17,657 nt of DNA from CAYTQK01 sp964439745 (GTDB lineage: Bacteria > Desulfobacterota > Desulfobacteria > Desulfobacterales > Desulfosudaceae). Location of the stretch: NCBI GenBank assembly GCA_964439745.1, contig CAYTQK010000033.1, forward strand, positions 1 through 17,657, in the 5' to 3' direction. Below are positions 6,691 to 14,291 of the stretch, in pieces. Every line of letters begins with the position of its first letter. Position 1 is the first letter of the stretch. A program made the position numbers and the translations under genes. The notes beneath the pieces were generated by a model. The model was not told the origin of the DNA. It worked only from the letters and a program-made list of their open reading frames with translations, and made no database searches.

Positions 6691-7632
6691 ATGAAAATTA
6701 TTGTGACCATGACCTTGAATCCGGCGATCGACAAGAGTACAAGTATCGCGCATGTCACGGCCGAGCGAAAGCTGTACTGCCAGCCCCCGCAATTCGAACC
6801 TGGAGGGGGCGGGGTGAATGTCTCCCGGGCCATTAAGAAACTGGGGGGCGAATCCCTGCTCCTTTATCCCGCGGGCGGCCTGACGGGAAAGATGCTTCAA
6901 AACCTCCTGGACAGGGAAGACCTGCATCATCGGTCCTTTCCCATCGGCGGATTGATCCGGGAGAGCCTGGTTGTGCTGGAGGAGTCCACCGGCCGGCAGT
7001 ATCGATTTGGAATGCCGGGGCCGGAGTTTCAAAAACAGGAGTGGGAACAATTCCTGACAGCCTTGTCGGCCGTGGACCCGGCACCCGCGTATCTGGTGGC
7101 CAGCGGGAGCCTCCCGCCGGGCGTGCCCCCTGACTTTTATGCGCGGGTGGCGCGCATCGGGAAGGACAGGGGCGCAAAAGTCATCATTGACGTTGCCGGG
7201 GATGCCATGAAAAGGGCGCTTGAGGAAGGCGTGTATCTGATCAAACCCAATGTCCGTGAATTCAGGGAGTTGGTTGGAAAGGATATCAAAGAGGAAGCAC
7301 AGATCAAGGTGGAAGCCCGAAAGCTGATCGGAAGCGGCCGGTGCGAATTGCTGGTCATCTCGCTGGGCGCGGCAGGCGCCTTGATGGTTTCAGGGGAGAC
7401 CACCGAACGCATCCTGCCGCCGACCGTGCCGATTGTCAGCAAGGTGGGCGCCGGCGACAGCATGGTGGCCGGTATCGTCCTGAGTCTTGTCCGCGGCAGG
7501 TCGCCCAGGGAATCGGTCCTGTTCGGCGTGGCCGCCGGCAGCGCGGCCGTCATGACGCCGGGAACGGAACTGTGCCGGAGGGACGAGGCCGAAAGGTTGT
7601 TCGACAATATGATCAGCCCGGATATTTCATGA
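6691..7632 (+). CDS. pfkB: 6-phosphofructokinase isozyme 2 (PfkB family)
   Basis: 313 residues. It phosphorylates fructose 6-phosphate (or a closely related sugar phosphate) in the cytoplasm. Ribokinase-fold marks are clear: FEPGGGGVNVSRAIKKLGG near residue 40, YPAGGLTGKML, ASGSLPPGVP, VYLIKPNVREF, LVISLGAAGA, and the catalytic GAGDSMVAG with its Asp as base, followed by FGVAAGSAAVMTPGTELC. The match with E. coli Pfk-2 is strong over the whole length, including the FEPGGGG..V.RAI block and the C-terminal GVAAGSAA. The start is the ATG at 6691 because MKIIVTMTLNPAID is the family N-terminus; an in-frame GTG at 6565 would add 42 unrelated residues. An AAGGAA lies 11 nt upstream. It is alone on its strand, next to an IS remnant. 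1-phosphofructokinase or tagatose-6-phosphate kinase activity is less likely. Confidence 0.9.
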   Translation: MKIIVTMTLNPAIDKSTSIAHVTAERKLYCQPPQFEPGGGGVNVSRAIKKLGGESLLLYPAGGLTGKMLQNLLDREDLHHRSFPIGGLIRESLVVLEESTGRQYRFGMPGPEFQKQEWEQFLTALSAVDPAPAYLVASGSLPPGVPPDFYARVARIGKDRGAKVIIDVAGDAMKRALEEGVYLIKPNVREFRELVGKDIKEEAQIKVEARKLIGSGRCELLVISLGAAGALMVSGETTERILPPTVPIVSKVGAGDSMVAGIVLSLVRGRSPRESVLFGVAAGSAAVMTPGTELCRRDEAERLFDNMISPDIS

Positions 7633-7714
7633 ATCTTTGTGACTATGGTTGTTTAACCAATAAACTTGATATGGTTATTGATAATTTTTGGTTTTTTTCA
7701 AAAGACAAATTGTT

Positions 7715-8445
7715 TTACCGGAGCGCTACCGTCAGCTGGGAAGCCTCGCCGCCATTGATGGATCGTTGATCGACGCCGTGTTGTCCATGGCTTGGGCCGA
7801 CTACCGGAAAAATTTTAAAAAGGCCCGGCTTCATATGGGTTTTTGTATCGACAAGGGCATTGCCTCCAAGCCCCATCTTACCGCTGGAAATGGCAGTAAA
7901 AGCCCTTTGGTAAGTCAAATCCGTGATCCGGGTCAAAGCGGTGCTTGTGACCGTGGGTATCAGGATCATACCCTGTTTGATCCTCTCCAGGCGGAGGGGA
8001 AGCATTTTGTTATCCGGATTAAAGCCAAAACGATCAAAACAACACTCGCCCACAAACGCCCCTTCGTCTTGTCGCTTATCGCGTGGCAGGGGTCGATTAT
8101 TGGACTGCTCCCGATCACCGGGATCTGACCGCCGAGAAAATCGCCGAAGCGTATAAGCTCCCTTGGGAAATAGAACAGTTTTTCGCATGGTGGCAACGCC
8201 ACCTGAAGATGTACCACCTGATCGCCGGATGCCGGTAGGGGCTGATGGTACAAAGCTACGCCGGACTGATCGCCTGCCTGTTTCTGGCCATTTATTGCCA
8301 TGAAACCCACCAGGAGCGCGGCAGTATTAAACGCGTCCGGGAGCTGCGAATACAAATCCAGAACGAACTACGTGAACCCGGCTGTACCCCGGATGAATAC
8401 TTTTTCAAAGAACAACTTGGCTCCCGGCTATATGCAAAAATCTAA
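7715..8445 (+). pseudogene. IS4-family transposase remnant, frameshifted and truncated
   Basis: Two frames together resemble the C-terminal part of an IS4-family DDE transposase. Frame A (about 7715-8050) reads PERYRQLGSLAAIDGSLIDA, which carries the first catalytic Asp, then the DRGYQDH segment with the second, and the AEGKHFVIRIKAK block. Frame B (about 8062-8445) reads RLVAYRVAGVDYWTAPDHRD, then the YREK-region helix and GLMVQSYAGLIACLFLAIYC. The change of frame near 8050-8065 looks like an indel, perhaps with loss of a few residues. In frame B a TAG at 8236-8238 replaces what is normally a Tyr codon. The YREK motif itself is damaged: YKLPWEIEQFFAWWQ has Pro for Arg and Gln for Lys. The N-terminal third or so of the protein is absent. 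Terminal inverted repeats and a target duplication were not found, so the element is dead and its ends are unclear. Confidence 0.85.
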
Positions 8446-8594
8446 CCGGACAACACTGGAGAAAAATAGGAACAATACGGGAAACAAACACCGGGCAGAG
8501 AAGGCAATTTTATAATTGAGATTGGTCCTGCGGAAGGTTGCCCGGGCCGATCCTTGTGAACGTTACCACCAATTTGAATGGCTCAATCCGAAGA

Positions 8595-9503
8595 TCAGAT
8601 CTTCTCGAGCAGGGTCAGCACCCTGTCCAGATCATCGTCAGAATAAAAGGCGATCTCGATTTTGCCCTTTTTGCCCTGCCGCTTGATCTGCACCTGGGTG
8701 CCCAAGCGCCGGGAAAAGTTGTCGGCCAGGTCGCTGTAATAGCGCTGTTCGCTGGTGGATGGGGTTTTGGCTGGCTTGGTCCGGGTTTGGCCGGCATCTT
8801 TGGCGGCCTTGCTGAGCATGTCCTCGGTCTGGCGCACGGACAGCCCCCTGGCCAGGATGTCCTGCCAGACCGCCTTCTGCTGCTGGGGGGTCTTGGCCGC
8901 CAGCAGGGCCCGGGCGTGTCCCATGCTGATAAGCCCTTCCCGGAGACTGTCCTTGATGTCTCCGGGCAGGTTGCGCAGCCGCAGGAAATTGGCAATGGCC
9001 GAACGGCTTTTGCCGACGCTGGCCGCGACCTGTTCCTGGGAAAAGCCGAAGTCGGCCACCAGGGCGTGATAGCCGTCGGCCTCTTCCAGGGGGTTGAGGT
9101 TTTCCCGCTGCACGTTTTCCACGATGGAAAAGATCAGGTGCTGGCGGTCGCTGATTTCCCGGACAATCACCGGGACCTGGGTAAGACCCGCCATCTTGGC
9201 CGCGCGCAGGCGCCGCTCGCCGGCCACCAGTTCATAGCCGCTGTCCACCCGGCGGACGACCATGGGCTGGATAACCCCCTCCTGCTGAATGGAGGCGGCC
9301 AGTTCGGACAACTCCTCTTCGGAAAAACGGGTGCGTGACTGGTAGCGGTTGGGCGCGATCAGGTCGAGGTCGCAGAGAAAATAGTCGCTGGCGCGACCGT
9401 TGTCCTGGACCGGTTCGATATCCGGGAACAGGGCCTCCAGCCCGCGGCCCAGGGCTTTTTTCTTGCGCGGCTTGTCTTTGGCGACGGTATTTTTTCTGGT
9501 CAT
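8595..9503 (-). CDS. parB: chromosome partitioning protein ParB (Spo0J-like)
   Basis: 302 residues. ParB binds parS, uses CTP to slide as a clamp, and stimulates ParA. Domains in order: N-terminal KKKALGRGLEALFPD, the conserved ParA-contact segment; CTP-binding region with GERRLRAAKMAGL and ENVQRENLNPLEEADGY; helix-turn-helix FSQEQVAASVGKSRSAIANF; a linker rich in Lys, Thr, Pro and Ser (about 235-255); and a C-terminal dimerisation domain ending VLTLLEKI. Length is normal for chromosomal ParB. The ATG at 9503 overlaps the parA stop in an ATGA arrangement, so translation is probably coupled. Downstream lie 149 bp with no gene and then the transposase remnant. All motifs of a working ParB are intact. 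Confidence 0.95.
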   Translation of the reverse strand: MTRKNTVAKDKPRKKKALGRGLEALFPDIEPVQDNGRASDYFLCDLDLIAPNRYQSRTRFSEEELSELAASIQQEGVIQPMVVRRVDSGYELVAGERRLRAAKMAGLTQVPVIVREISDRQHLIFSIVENVQRENLNPLEEADGYHALVADFGFSQEQVAASVGKSRSAIANFLRLRNLPGDIKDSLREGLISMGHARALLAAKTPQQQKAVWQDILARGLSVRQTEDMLSKAAKDAGQTRTKPAKTPSTSEQRYYSDLADNFSRRLGTQVQIKRQGKKGKIEIAFYSDDDLDRVLTLLEKI

Positions 9504-10282
9504 GGGTTTCCCAACTGGGTCGTCATCTCTTCGGCCAGGGCCAGGTAGCTGCGGGCCCCGGCGGAAGACGGCGCGTAATGGATAATGGGCAGTCCAAAGC
9601 TGGGGGCCTCCCCCAGCCGGACGTTCCGCGGTATTCTCGTTTCGAAAACCAGGTCGGCGAAGTATTTTTCCGCGTCTTCGGTGACCTGGTGGGAAAGATT
9701 GGTGCGCTGGTCAAACATGGTCAGTAGAATTCCGGCGATTTTCAGGGCCGGGTTCCAGTGCTGCTTGATGCGCTTGACCGTCTGCAGAAGCTGGCCCAGG
9801 CCTTCCAGGGCGTAGAATTCGCTCTGCAGGGGAATGAGCAGGTAATCCGCCGCCGACATGGCGTTGATGGTCAGCAGGCTCAGCGAAGGGGGGCAATCCA
9901 GGATGATATAATCAAACCGTCCGTACTGGCCGGCCAGGCACTGCTTGAGGAGATTTTCCCGGCCGGGCGCACCGAACATTTCGAACTCGAAGCCGGTCAG
10001 TTCCACCCGCGAAGGGATGATTTTCAGGTGTTCCACCATGGTCCCGGTGATGACCTGGTCGGTGTCCACCTCCCCGATGAGGGCATGGTAAAGGGTCTTG
10101 TCCAGCTCCACCTTGTTGACGCCAATGCCGGTGGTGGCGTTGGCCTGGGGATCGCAGTCCACCAGCAGCGTCGACCGGGACAGCGAGGCCAGGGCGGCGG
10201 CCAGATTAATGGCCGTGGTGGTTTTGCCCACCCCGCCCTTTTGATTGGCTATGCAGATGGTTCGGGTCATGCCGGGTGTCAT
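9500..10282 (-). CDS. parA: chromosome partitioning ATPase ParA (Soj-like)
   Basis: 260 residues. ParA binds DNA as an ATP dimer and moves ParB-parS complexes. The deviant Walker A is KGGVGKTT (15-22) with both signature lysines K15 and K20; Walker A' is LLVDCDPQANATTG; Walker B is YIILDCPPS. The protein lacks the N-terminal helix-turn-helix of plasmid type Ia ParA, which fits a chromosomal Soj. Two starts are possible: ATG at 10282 and ATG at 10270, where MTRTICIANQKGGVGKTT is the commonest family N-terminus; neither has a clear ribosome site, so the call keeps the longer one. The gene is divergent from the M48 protease gene and overlaps parB by 4 nt. Confidence 0.95.
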   Translation of the reverse strand: MTPGMTRTICIANQKGGVGKTTTAINLAAALASLSRSTLLVDCDPQANATTGIGVNKVELDKTLYHALIGEVDTDQVITGTMVEHLKIIPSRVELTGFEFEMFGAPGRENLLKQCLAGQYGRFDYIILDCPPSLSLLTINAMSAADYLLIPLQSEFYALEGLGQLLQTVKRIKQHWNPALKIAGILLTMFDQRTNLSHQVTEDAEKYFADLVFETRIPRNVRLGEAPSFGLPIIHYAPSSAGARSYLALAEEMTTQLGNP

Positions 10283-10307
10283 ATCATAAAAGATTTTTTT
10301 TGAAAAG

Positions 10308-10337
10308 ATTATATGATAATCAACAGTATTGAAACAA
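10308..10337 (-). promoter_or_regulatory. sigma70-type promoter for parAB
   Basis: On the minus strand TTGTTT (10337-10332) and a perfect TATAAT (10313-10308) are separated by 18 nt. The predicted transcript starts about 18 nt before the upstream parA ATG at 10282, leaving a very short leader without a ribosome site. This is the AT-rich divergent region shared with the M48 gene. Confidence 0.5.
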
Positions 10338-10350
10338 TAAAGGCGGATTC

Positions 10351-11814
10351 ATGAAATATTTATTTAAACGTCCCCGCAGCCGCATTTTGCTGACTGTTAT
10401 CCTGAGCGTCTGCCTGCTGACGGCCGGACCCGGCCGCTGCCTGACCACCAGCGAAGAACGCAAAATGGGCGAAAAGTTTCTGCAGCACGCCCGCCGGGCC
10501 TACCACTTTGTGGAGGATCCCTTTATTGTCCATTATTTCAACGAGATCGGTCAGCGGCTGGCCTCGTTTTTCCCGGAGGAGCCGTTTGACTACCAATTTT
10601 ACGTGATTGAAAATCCGGTCTATAATGCCTTTGCCGCGCCGGCCGGCCATGTTTTTGTCAACAGCGGGCTGGTCAGTGCCATGGACAGCGAAGAGGAGTT
10701 GGCCGGCATTCTGACCCATGAAATCGCCCACGTCTATTGCCGACATCTCGCTGAAAAAATTGAAAAAAACAAAACCATCTCGCTGGCCACCCTGGCCGGC
10801 ATGGCCGCCGCCGTTTTCCTGGGCAGCCCGGCCCTGGCCGTGGGCACGGCGGCCTCCGGGCAGGCGGCCAGCCTGGCCTACAGCCGGCAGGATGAGCGCC
10901 AGGCCGACCAGCTGGGCGTAAAATACCTGTGCCAGGCCGGTTACAGTGCCCGCGGCCTGCTGACCGTGCTGGAGAAGATCCAGTCCCGGAACTGGTTCAG
11001 CGTGTATGACATTCCCACCTATCTCTCGACCCATCCGGGAACCGACGAGCGGATAGCTTACCTGGACACCCTGCTGGCCACCCGGAATTTCGAAGCCTGC
11101 CGGCAAAACCACCAGCCGGACAATACCGCCTTTGCCCTGGTCAGGACCAAGCTGACCGCCCTGTACGGGGAGGCGGACCCGGCCGGCAAGCAGTTTCAGG
11201 CCGACTTGCAGAAGGACGACCAGGACGCCATGGCTCATTACGGCTACGGCCTGGCCCTGACCAGAAAATCACGGCCGGCCGAAGCCGTGGAGCATTTTCA
11301 GGCCGCCCTGGCCAATCACCTCGAACATCCGGAAGTATACAAGGCGCTGGCCGACGCCCGCCTGGCCATGGGGGACTATTCGCGCGCCCGGGATATCCTG
11401 GAAAAAATGCCCGCCGCAGAATGGTATGATCCGCAAAAGGAGCTGATGCGGGCCAAGGCCGCCGACGGTACCGGCCAGACGCAGAAAAGCAAGGCCATCC
11501 TGGAATCGCTGCTGGCCAAACAGCCGGACAATAACGGTGCCCTGTACGCCCTGGGAAATATTTACGGCAAGGAGGGCGACGACGCCGAAGCCCATTACTA
11601 TCTCGGTCTTTATCATAAAAATCGCCGGGAGCTGGAAACGGCCCGGTTTCACCTGGGCAAAGCCCTCGTGCTGACCGATGAAGCCGACCGCAAAACGGAG
11701 ATTGAAGCCGCCCTGGAAGAGGTCAGGGAGCTGGAAAAGGATCAGCCGCCTCCCGGAAATCGGAAAAAGAAGCTGACCCGCCGGGTGATTGCGGAGGGTA
11801 TGCCCCGGTGTTGA
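10351..11814 (+). CDS. secreted M48 family zinc metalloprotease with TPR-like repeats (BepA-like)
   Basis: 487 residues. A Sec signal peptide is clear: basic KRPRSR (6-11), a hydrophobic core (12-25), and a likely cut after about residue 30. There is a Cys at 30, but PGRC is not a lipobox. The M48 catalytic domain follows: HEIAH (123-127) with zinc ligands H123 and H127 and catalytic E124, and DERQAD (181-186) supplying the third ligand E182. A small hydrophobic stretch (about 143-170) lies between them, as in the family. From about 230 to 450 there are TPR-like helical pairs (AMAHYGYGLALTRKSRPAEA; PEVYKALADARLAMGDYSRA). The layout is that of BepA/YfgC, a periplasmic protease-chaperone of outer-membrane protein assembly; that role is inference. 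The last 7 nt overlap the SidJ-related gene, an arrangement suggesting one transcript. The start ATG at 10351 has a weak AAGGCGG upstream. Confidence 0.9.
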   Translation: MKYLFKRPRSRILLTVILSVCLLTAGPGRCLTTSEERKMGEKFLQHARRAYHFVEDPFIVHYFNEIGQRLASFFPEEPFDYQFYVIENPVYNAFAAPAGHVFVNSGLVSAMDSEEELAGILTHEIAHVYCRHLAEKIEKNKTISLATLAGMAAAVFLGSPALAVGTAASGQAASLAYSRQDERQADQLGVKYLCQAGYSARGLLTVLEKIQSRNWFSVYDIPTYLSTHPGTDERIAYLDTLLATRNFEACRQNHQPDNTAFALVRTKLTALYGEADPAGKQFQADLQKDDQDAMAHYGYGLALTRKSRPAEAVEHFQAALANHLEHPEVYKALADARLAMGDYSRARDILEKMPAAEWYDPQKELMRAKAADGTGQTQKSKAILESLLAKQPDNNGALYALGNIYGKEGDDAEAHYYLGLYHKNRRELETARFHLGKALVLTDEADRKTEIEAALEEVRELEKDQPPPGNRKKKLTRRVIAEGMPRC

Positions 11815-13415
11815 CGGATACCACCTTGGACGGCCGGAGCAGCGGAGCTCTTCCGGACGGCACTGTCCGGTTTCTCACCGAGGATCGGCGGGACTTTCCC
11901 GCCGCGTACATGGCCGTGGCCGAACTGCAGTTCATGGCCGAAAAAACGCCGGGACAGGTGACCGCACCGGTCATCCGGGCATTGGCCGCTGTTATCAACG
12001 GCCGGGAGCATGCCGGCCGCCGCCAGGCCTATTTCCTGTACCGCAAGGCCGCCGGCACCCTGCGGGATATCTTCCTGACCGGGCCGCATCCCGGCCTGGC
12101 CGAAAAAAGCCGGGACGCCCTGGTGCGGCTGCTGCATGAGACCACCGGTCCGCCGTTCCGGGCCGCGGCCGAGGCCCTGGGCACCATTCCCCTGCCGCCG
12201 GCCGCTCCGGCCGCCGAGGCCCCGTCCCCGGTGGAATCCATTCCTTTACTGAACTGGCGCGAGCTGCGGCGGCGGTCCGGGGTCGCTGCCGGTGCCCGCG
12301 GTCAGCGGCTGGGCCGCAACCTGGTTTTCCCCCTGCCGGCGGACAACCGTGTGCTGGTTGTCAAGACCGATGCCGACGCTGACAAGGCCCCCCTGCTGCA
12401 CCGGGAAGGCTGGTGGATGAACCGCCTGGGCCGGTGCTGGCCGGAGTGGTGCCGGCGCCGGGAGCTGTTCGCTATCCCCCGGCCGATCGCCGTGGGCGAC
12501 GGGTATGTCTTTGCCGTAAACCGGCTTCCCGACGGATCCGGACCCGGTTACGGCACCGCCTTTATCACCTCGCCGGACTATTTTTCCTACCCCAACGCGC
12601 CGGTCCCGTCCCCGTCCGGGACAGACCCGGCCGACCTGGCCGCCGTCCTCGGCCGGGGCGCCCTCATCCTGGGGCGGCTGGCCGCCCACGGCATTGTCCA
12701 CACCGCCCCCATTCCGCTTTTTCATAACCGGGTGCAGCATCACCGGCGGAACGACCGGGGGCTGTATCACTGGCCGCGGGGCGGCCGGCTGGACCAGTGG
12801 CTGGCCTCCTGCCGCTACCCCAATATCGGTGCCACCGGCGTGCGGGATTTCGAACATTTCACCGGCTGGGCCGGTTCGCCCCGGCAATTGTACGAAGGGC
12901 TGGGCACCCACATCCTCAGCCTGGTGCTGATCGGCGGCAGCTACTTCCGCGGCCGGGACCCCGGCCGGGTGGGCCGGGACGCGGGCGGACAGCCGGTGGA
13001 CGCCCGAGACCTGTTCTGCCCGGCAGCGGTCGGCAGGATGCTGCGGAGTATTTTTTTCGAATATTACCGAGGATTTACCGGCCGGAAGTATGACGGCCCC
13101 GTGCCCGTGGACCTGGAGCGCCTGACCGAACGTCTCATTGAAGAGATGGGCGTGGACCGTCACATGGAGGAGATCCTGCGGGTGACCGAGCAAAACGAGA
13201 TGAGCGCGGAAGAGTTTGCCGCTTTTCTGGCCGGCCGGGGGTACAGCGAGGCGGACATTACCCGCACGGAAAAGGGGCGGGCCGACATCGTCCTGGAGAC
13301 GGGCCCGCACCTGGGCGCCTTCAATAACCGTATTTCCCTGCCGGAACTGATCGAGTTTACGGCCGCGGCCGCGGCAGTCTGCGTGGCGGATCGGTATTCG
13401 GGGCTGACGGGGTGA
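11808..13415 (+). CDS. SidJ-related pseudokinase
   Basis: 535 residues from a GTG at 11808, with GGAGG at 11793-11797. No signal peptide or membrane segment is seen. Residues about 25-125 look like short HEAT-type helical pairs; a Pro/Ala-rich linker (about 127-143) follows. Residues about 145-430 look kinase-like: VLVVKTD with K186, HREGWWMNRL with E200 as the alpha-C Glu, HGIVHTAPIPLFHN (295-307) where the catalytic loop would be, and RDFEHF (346-351) where DFG would be. HRD is not present, hence a pseudokinase by phosphorylation standards. The last 100 residues (MGVDRHMEEILRVTEQNEMS onward) are helical. I recognise this as the family named SidJ-related pseudokinase, after the Legionella effector that polyglutamylates proteins. 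Activity here is unknown. It overlaps the M48 gene by 7 nt and is convergent with the aldolase gene, 8 bp away. Confidence 0.72.
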   Translation: MLTDTTLDGRSSGALPDGTVRFLTEDRRDFPAAYMAVAELQFMAEKTPGQVTAPVIRALAAVINGREHAGRRQAYFLYRKAAGTLRDIFLTGPHPGLAEKSRDALVRLLHETTGPPFRAAAEALGTIPLPPAAPAAEAPSPVESIPLLNWRELRRRSGVAAGARGQRLGRNLVFPLPADNRVLVVKTDADADKAPLLHREGWWMNRLGRCWPEWCRRRELFAIPRPIAVGDGYVFAVNRLPDGSGPGYGTAFITSPDYFSYPNAPVPSPSGTDPADLAAVLGRGALILGRLAAHGIVHTAPIPLFHNRVQHHRRNDRGLYHWPRGGRLDQWLASCRYPNIGATGVRDFEHFTGWAGSPRQLYEGLGTHILSLVLIGGSYFRGRDPGRVGRDAGGQPVDARDLFCPAAVGRMLRSIFFEYYRGFTGRKYDGPVPVDLERLTERLIEEMGVDRHMEEILRVTEQNEMSAEEFAAFLAGRGYSEADITRTEKGRADIVLETGPHLGAFNNRISLPELIEFTAAAAAVCVADRYSGLTG

Positions 13416-13423
13416 GGACCGCT

Positions 13424-14227
13424 TCAGTGCCGGGTTTCTTCGGCTTCCATCCGGGCCAGGGCTGCGGCCGCGGAAAGGCCGTTGTGAACGATTTCGCAGG
13501 CCGTCCGGACAAAGAGGGCCGGGTCGGGATGCTGAAAGGCGTTGCGGCCGATGGACAGGCCGCCGGCGCCGGCGGCCATGGCCCCTTCAATCATGGCCAT
13601 GGTCTCTGCGTCCGTCAGCCGCGACCCGCCGGCAATGACTACCGGTACCGGGCAGCCCCGGACCACTTCGGCGAAGGTTTCGGCGCTGCCGGTATAGGGG
13701 CACTTGACGATATCCGCGCCCAGTTCACCGCCCACCCGGGCGGCGTGCTTGATGGTGGCCGTGTCTTCCACCACGTCCCGGCCGCGGGGATACATCATGG
13801 CCAGCAGGGGCATACCCCACCGCTGGCAGGACTTGGCGGTTTTTCCCAGAAACTCCAGCATGACCGATTCGGTCTCGGCGCCCACGTTGACATGCAGGGA
13901 AACCGCGTCCGCGCCCAGGGACAGGGCCTCTTCCACGTCGCAGACGGCGATCTTGCTGTCCGGGTGCGGGGTCAGTGAGGTGGAGGCCGAAAGATGAATG
14001 ATCAGGCCGATATCGGTGTCTTCGCTGCGGCTGGTGGAGGTGACGATGCCCTTGTGCACCACGGCGGCGTTGGCCCCGCCCCGGACGATCATGTTGACGG
14101 TGGCGTCAATGTCCTCCAGCCCCGGAATCGGCCCCATGGTCACCCCGTGATCCAGGGGCACGATCACGGTCTTGCCGGACTGGCGGTTGAAAATGCGCTT
14201 CAGGCGGATGGTTTTGCCTACGGTCAT
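13424..14227 (-). CDS. DhnA-type class I aldolase, probable ADTH synthase (AroA')
   Basis: 267 residues. Best guess is 2-amino-3,7-dideoxy-D-threo-hept-6-ulosonate synthase, first step of the archaeal-type route to 3-dehydroquinate. Marks of the DhnA/MJ0400 family: VPLDHGVTMGP with D26, GADAVSLHVNVG, AMMYPRG with Y146, DIVKCPYTGS with K175 as the Schiff-base lysine, VVIAGGSRLT, and LSIGRNAFQ, a phosphate-binding end of the barrel. The Asp/Tyr/Lys set matches the catalytic residues known in the archaeal enzyme. The close relative, class I fructose-bisphosphate aldolase of the FbaB/DhnA type, cannot be excluded; its partner, dehydroquinate synthase II, is not in the window. The ATG at 14227 has an AGGAAGG just upstream. 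The gene follows the acyl-CoA ligase by 64 bp, which hold a strong hairpin. Confidence 0.85.
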   Translation of the reverse strand: MTVGKTIRLKRIFNRQSGKTVIVPLDHGVTMGPIPGLEDIDATVNMIVRGGANAAVVHKGIVTSTSRSEDTDIGLIIHLSASTSLTPHPDSKIAVCDVEEALSLGADAVSLHVNVGAETESVMLEFLGKTAKSCQRWGMPLLAMMYPRGRDVVEDTATIKHAARVGGELGADIVKCPYTGSAETFAEVVRGCPVPVVIAGGSRLTDAETMAMIEGAMAAGAGGLSIGRNAFQHPDPALFVRTACEIVHNGLSAAAALARMEAEETRH

Positions 14228-14250
14228 GGCCTTCCTGTTGTGCCAAGATG

Positions 14251-14278
14251 CGGCCGGGGCCGCGCCCGGCCCCGGCCG
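14251..14278 (-). promoter_or_regulatory. 12-bp perfect GC hairpin between ligase and aldolase genes
   Basis: CGGCCGGGGCCG (14251-14262) and its exact reverse complement (14267-14278) flank a 4-nt loop. It starts 13 nt after the ligase stop and ends 23 nt before the aldolase ATG on the minus strand. There is no T-run after it (the sequence continues CATCTTGG), so it is not a classical intrinsic terminator. It could attenuate or partly terminate transcription, protect the upstream mRNA 3' end, or be a dispersed GC palindrome. Confidence 0.55.
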
Positions 14279-14291
14279 TAAATCCTTGTCC

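Noticed and set aside
10351..10440. Cys30 as a lipoprotein acceptor in the M48 protease
   Set aside because: The preceding residues (PGR) do not fit a lipobox, so an ordinary Sec signal peptide is preferred.
12246..13310. 354-codon minus frame opposite the SidJ-related gene
   Set aside because: No recognisable domain; the plus frame has a ribosome site, overlap with the M48 gene and family motifs.
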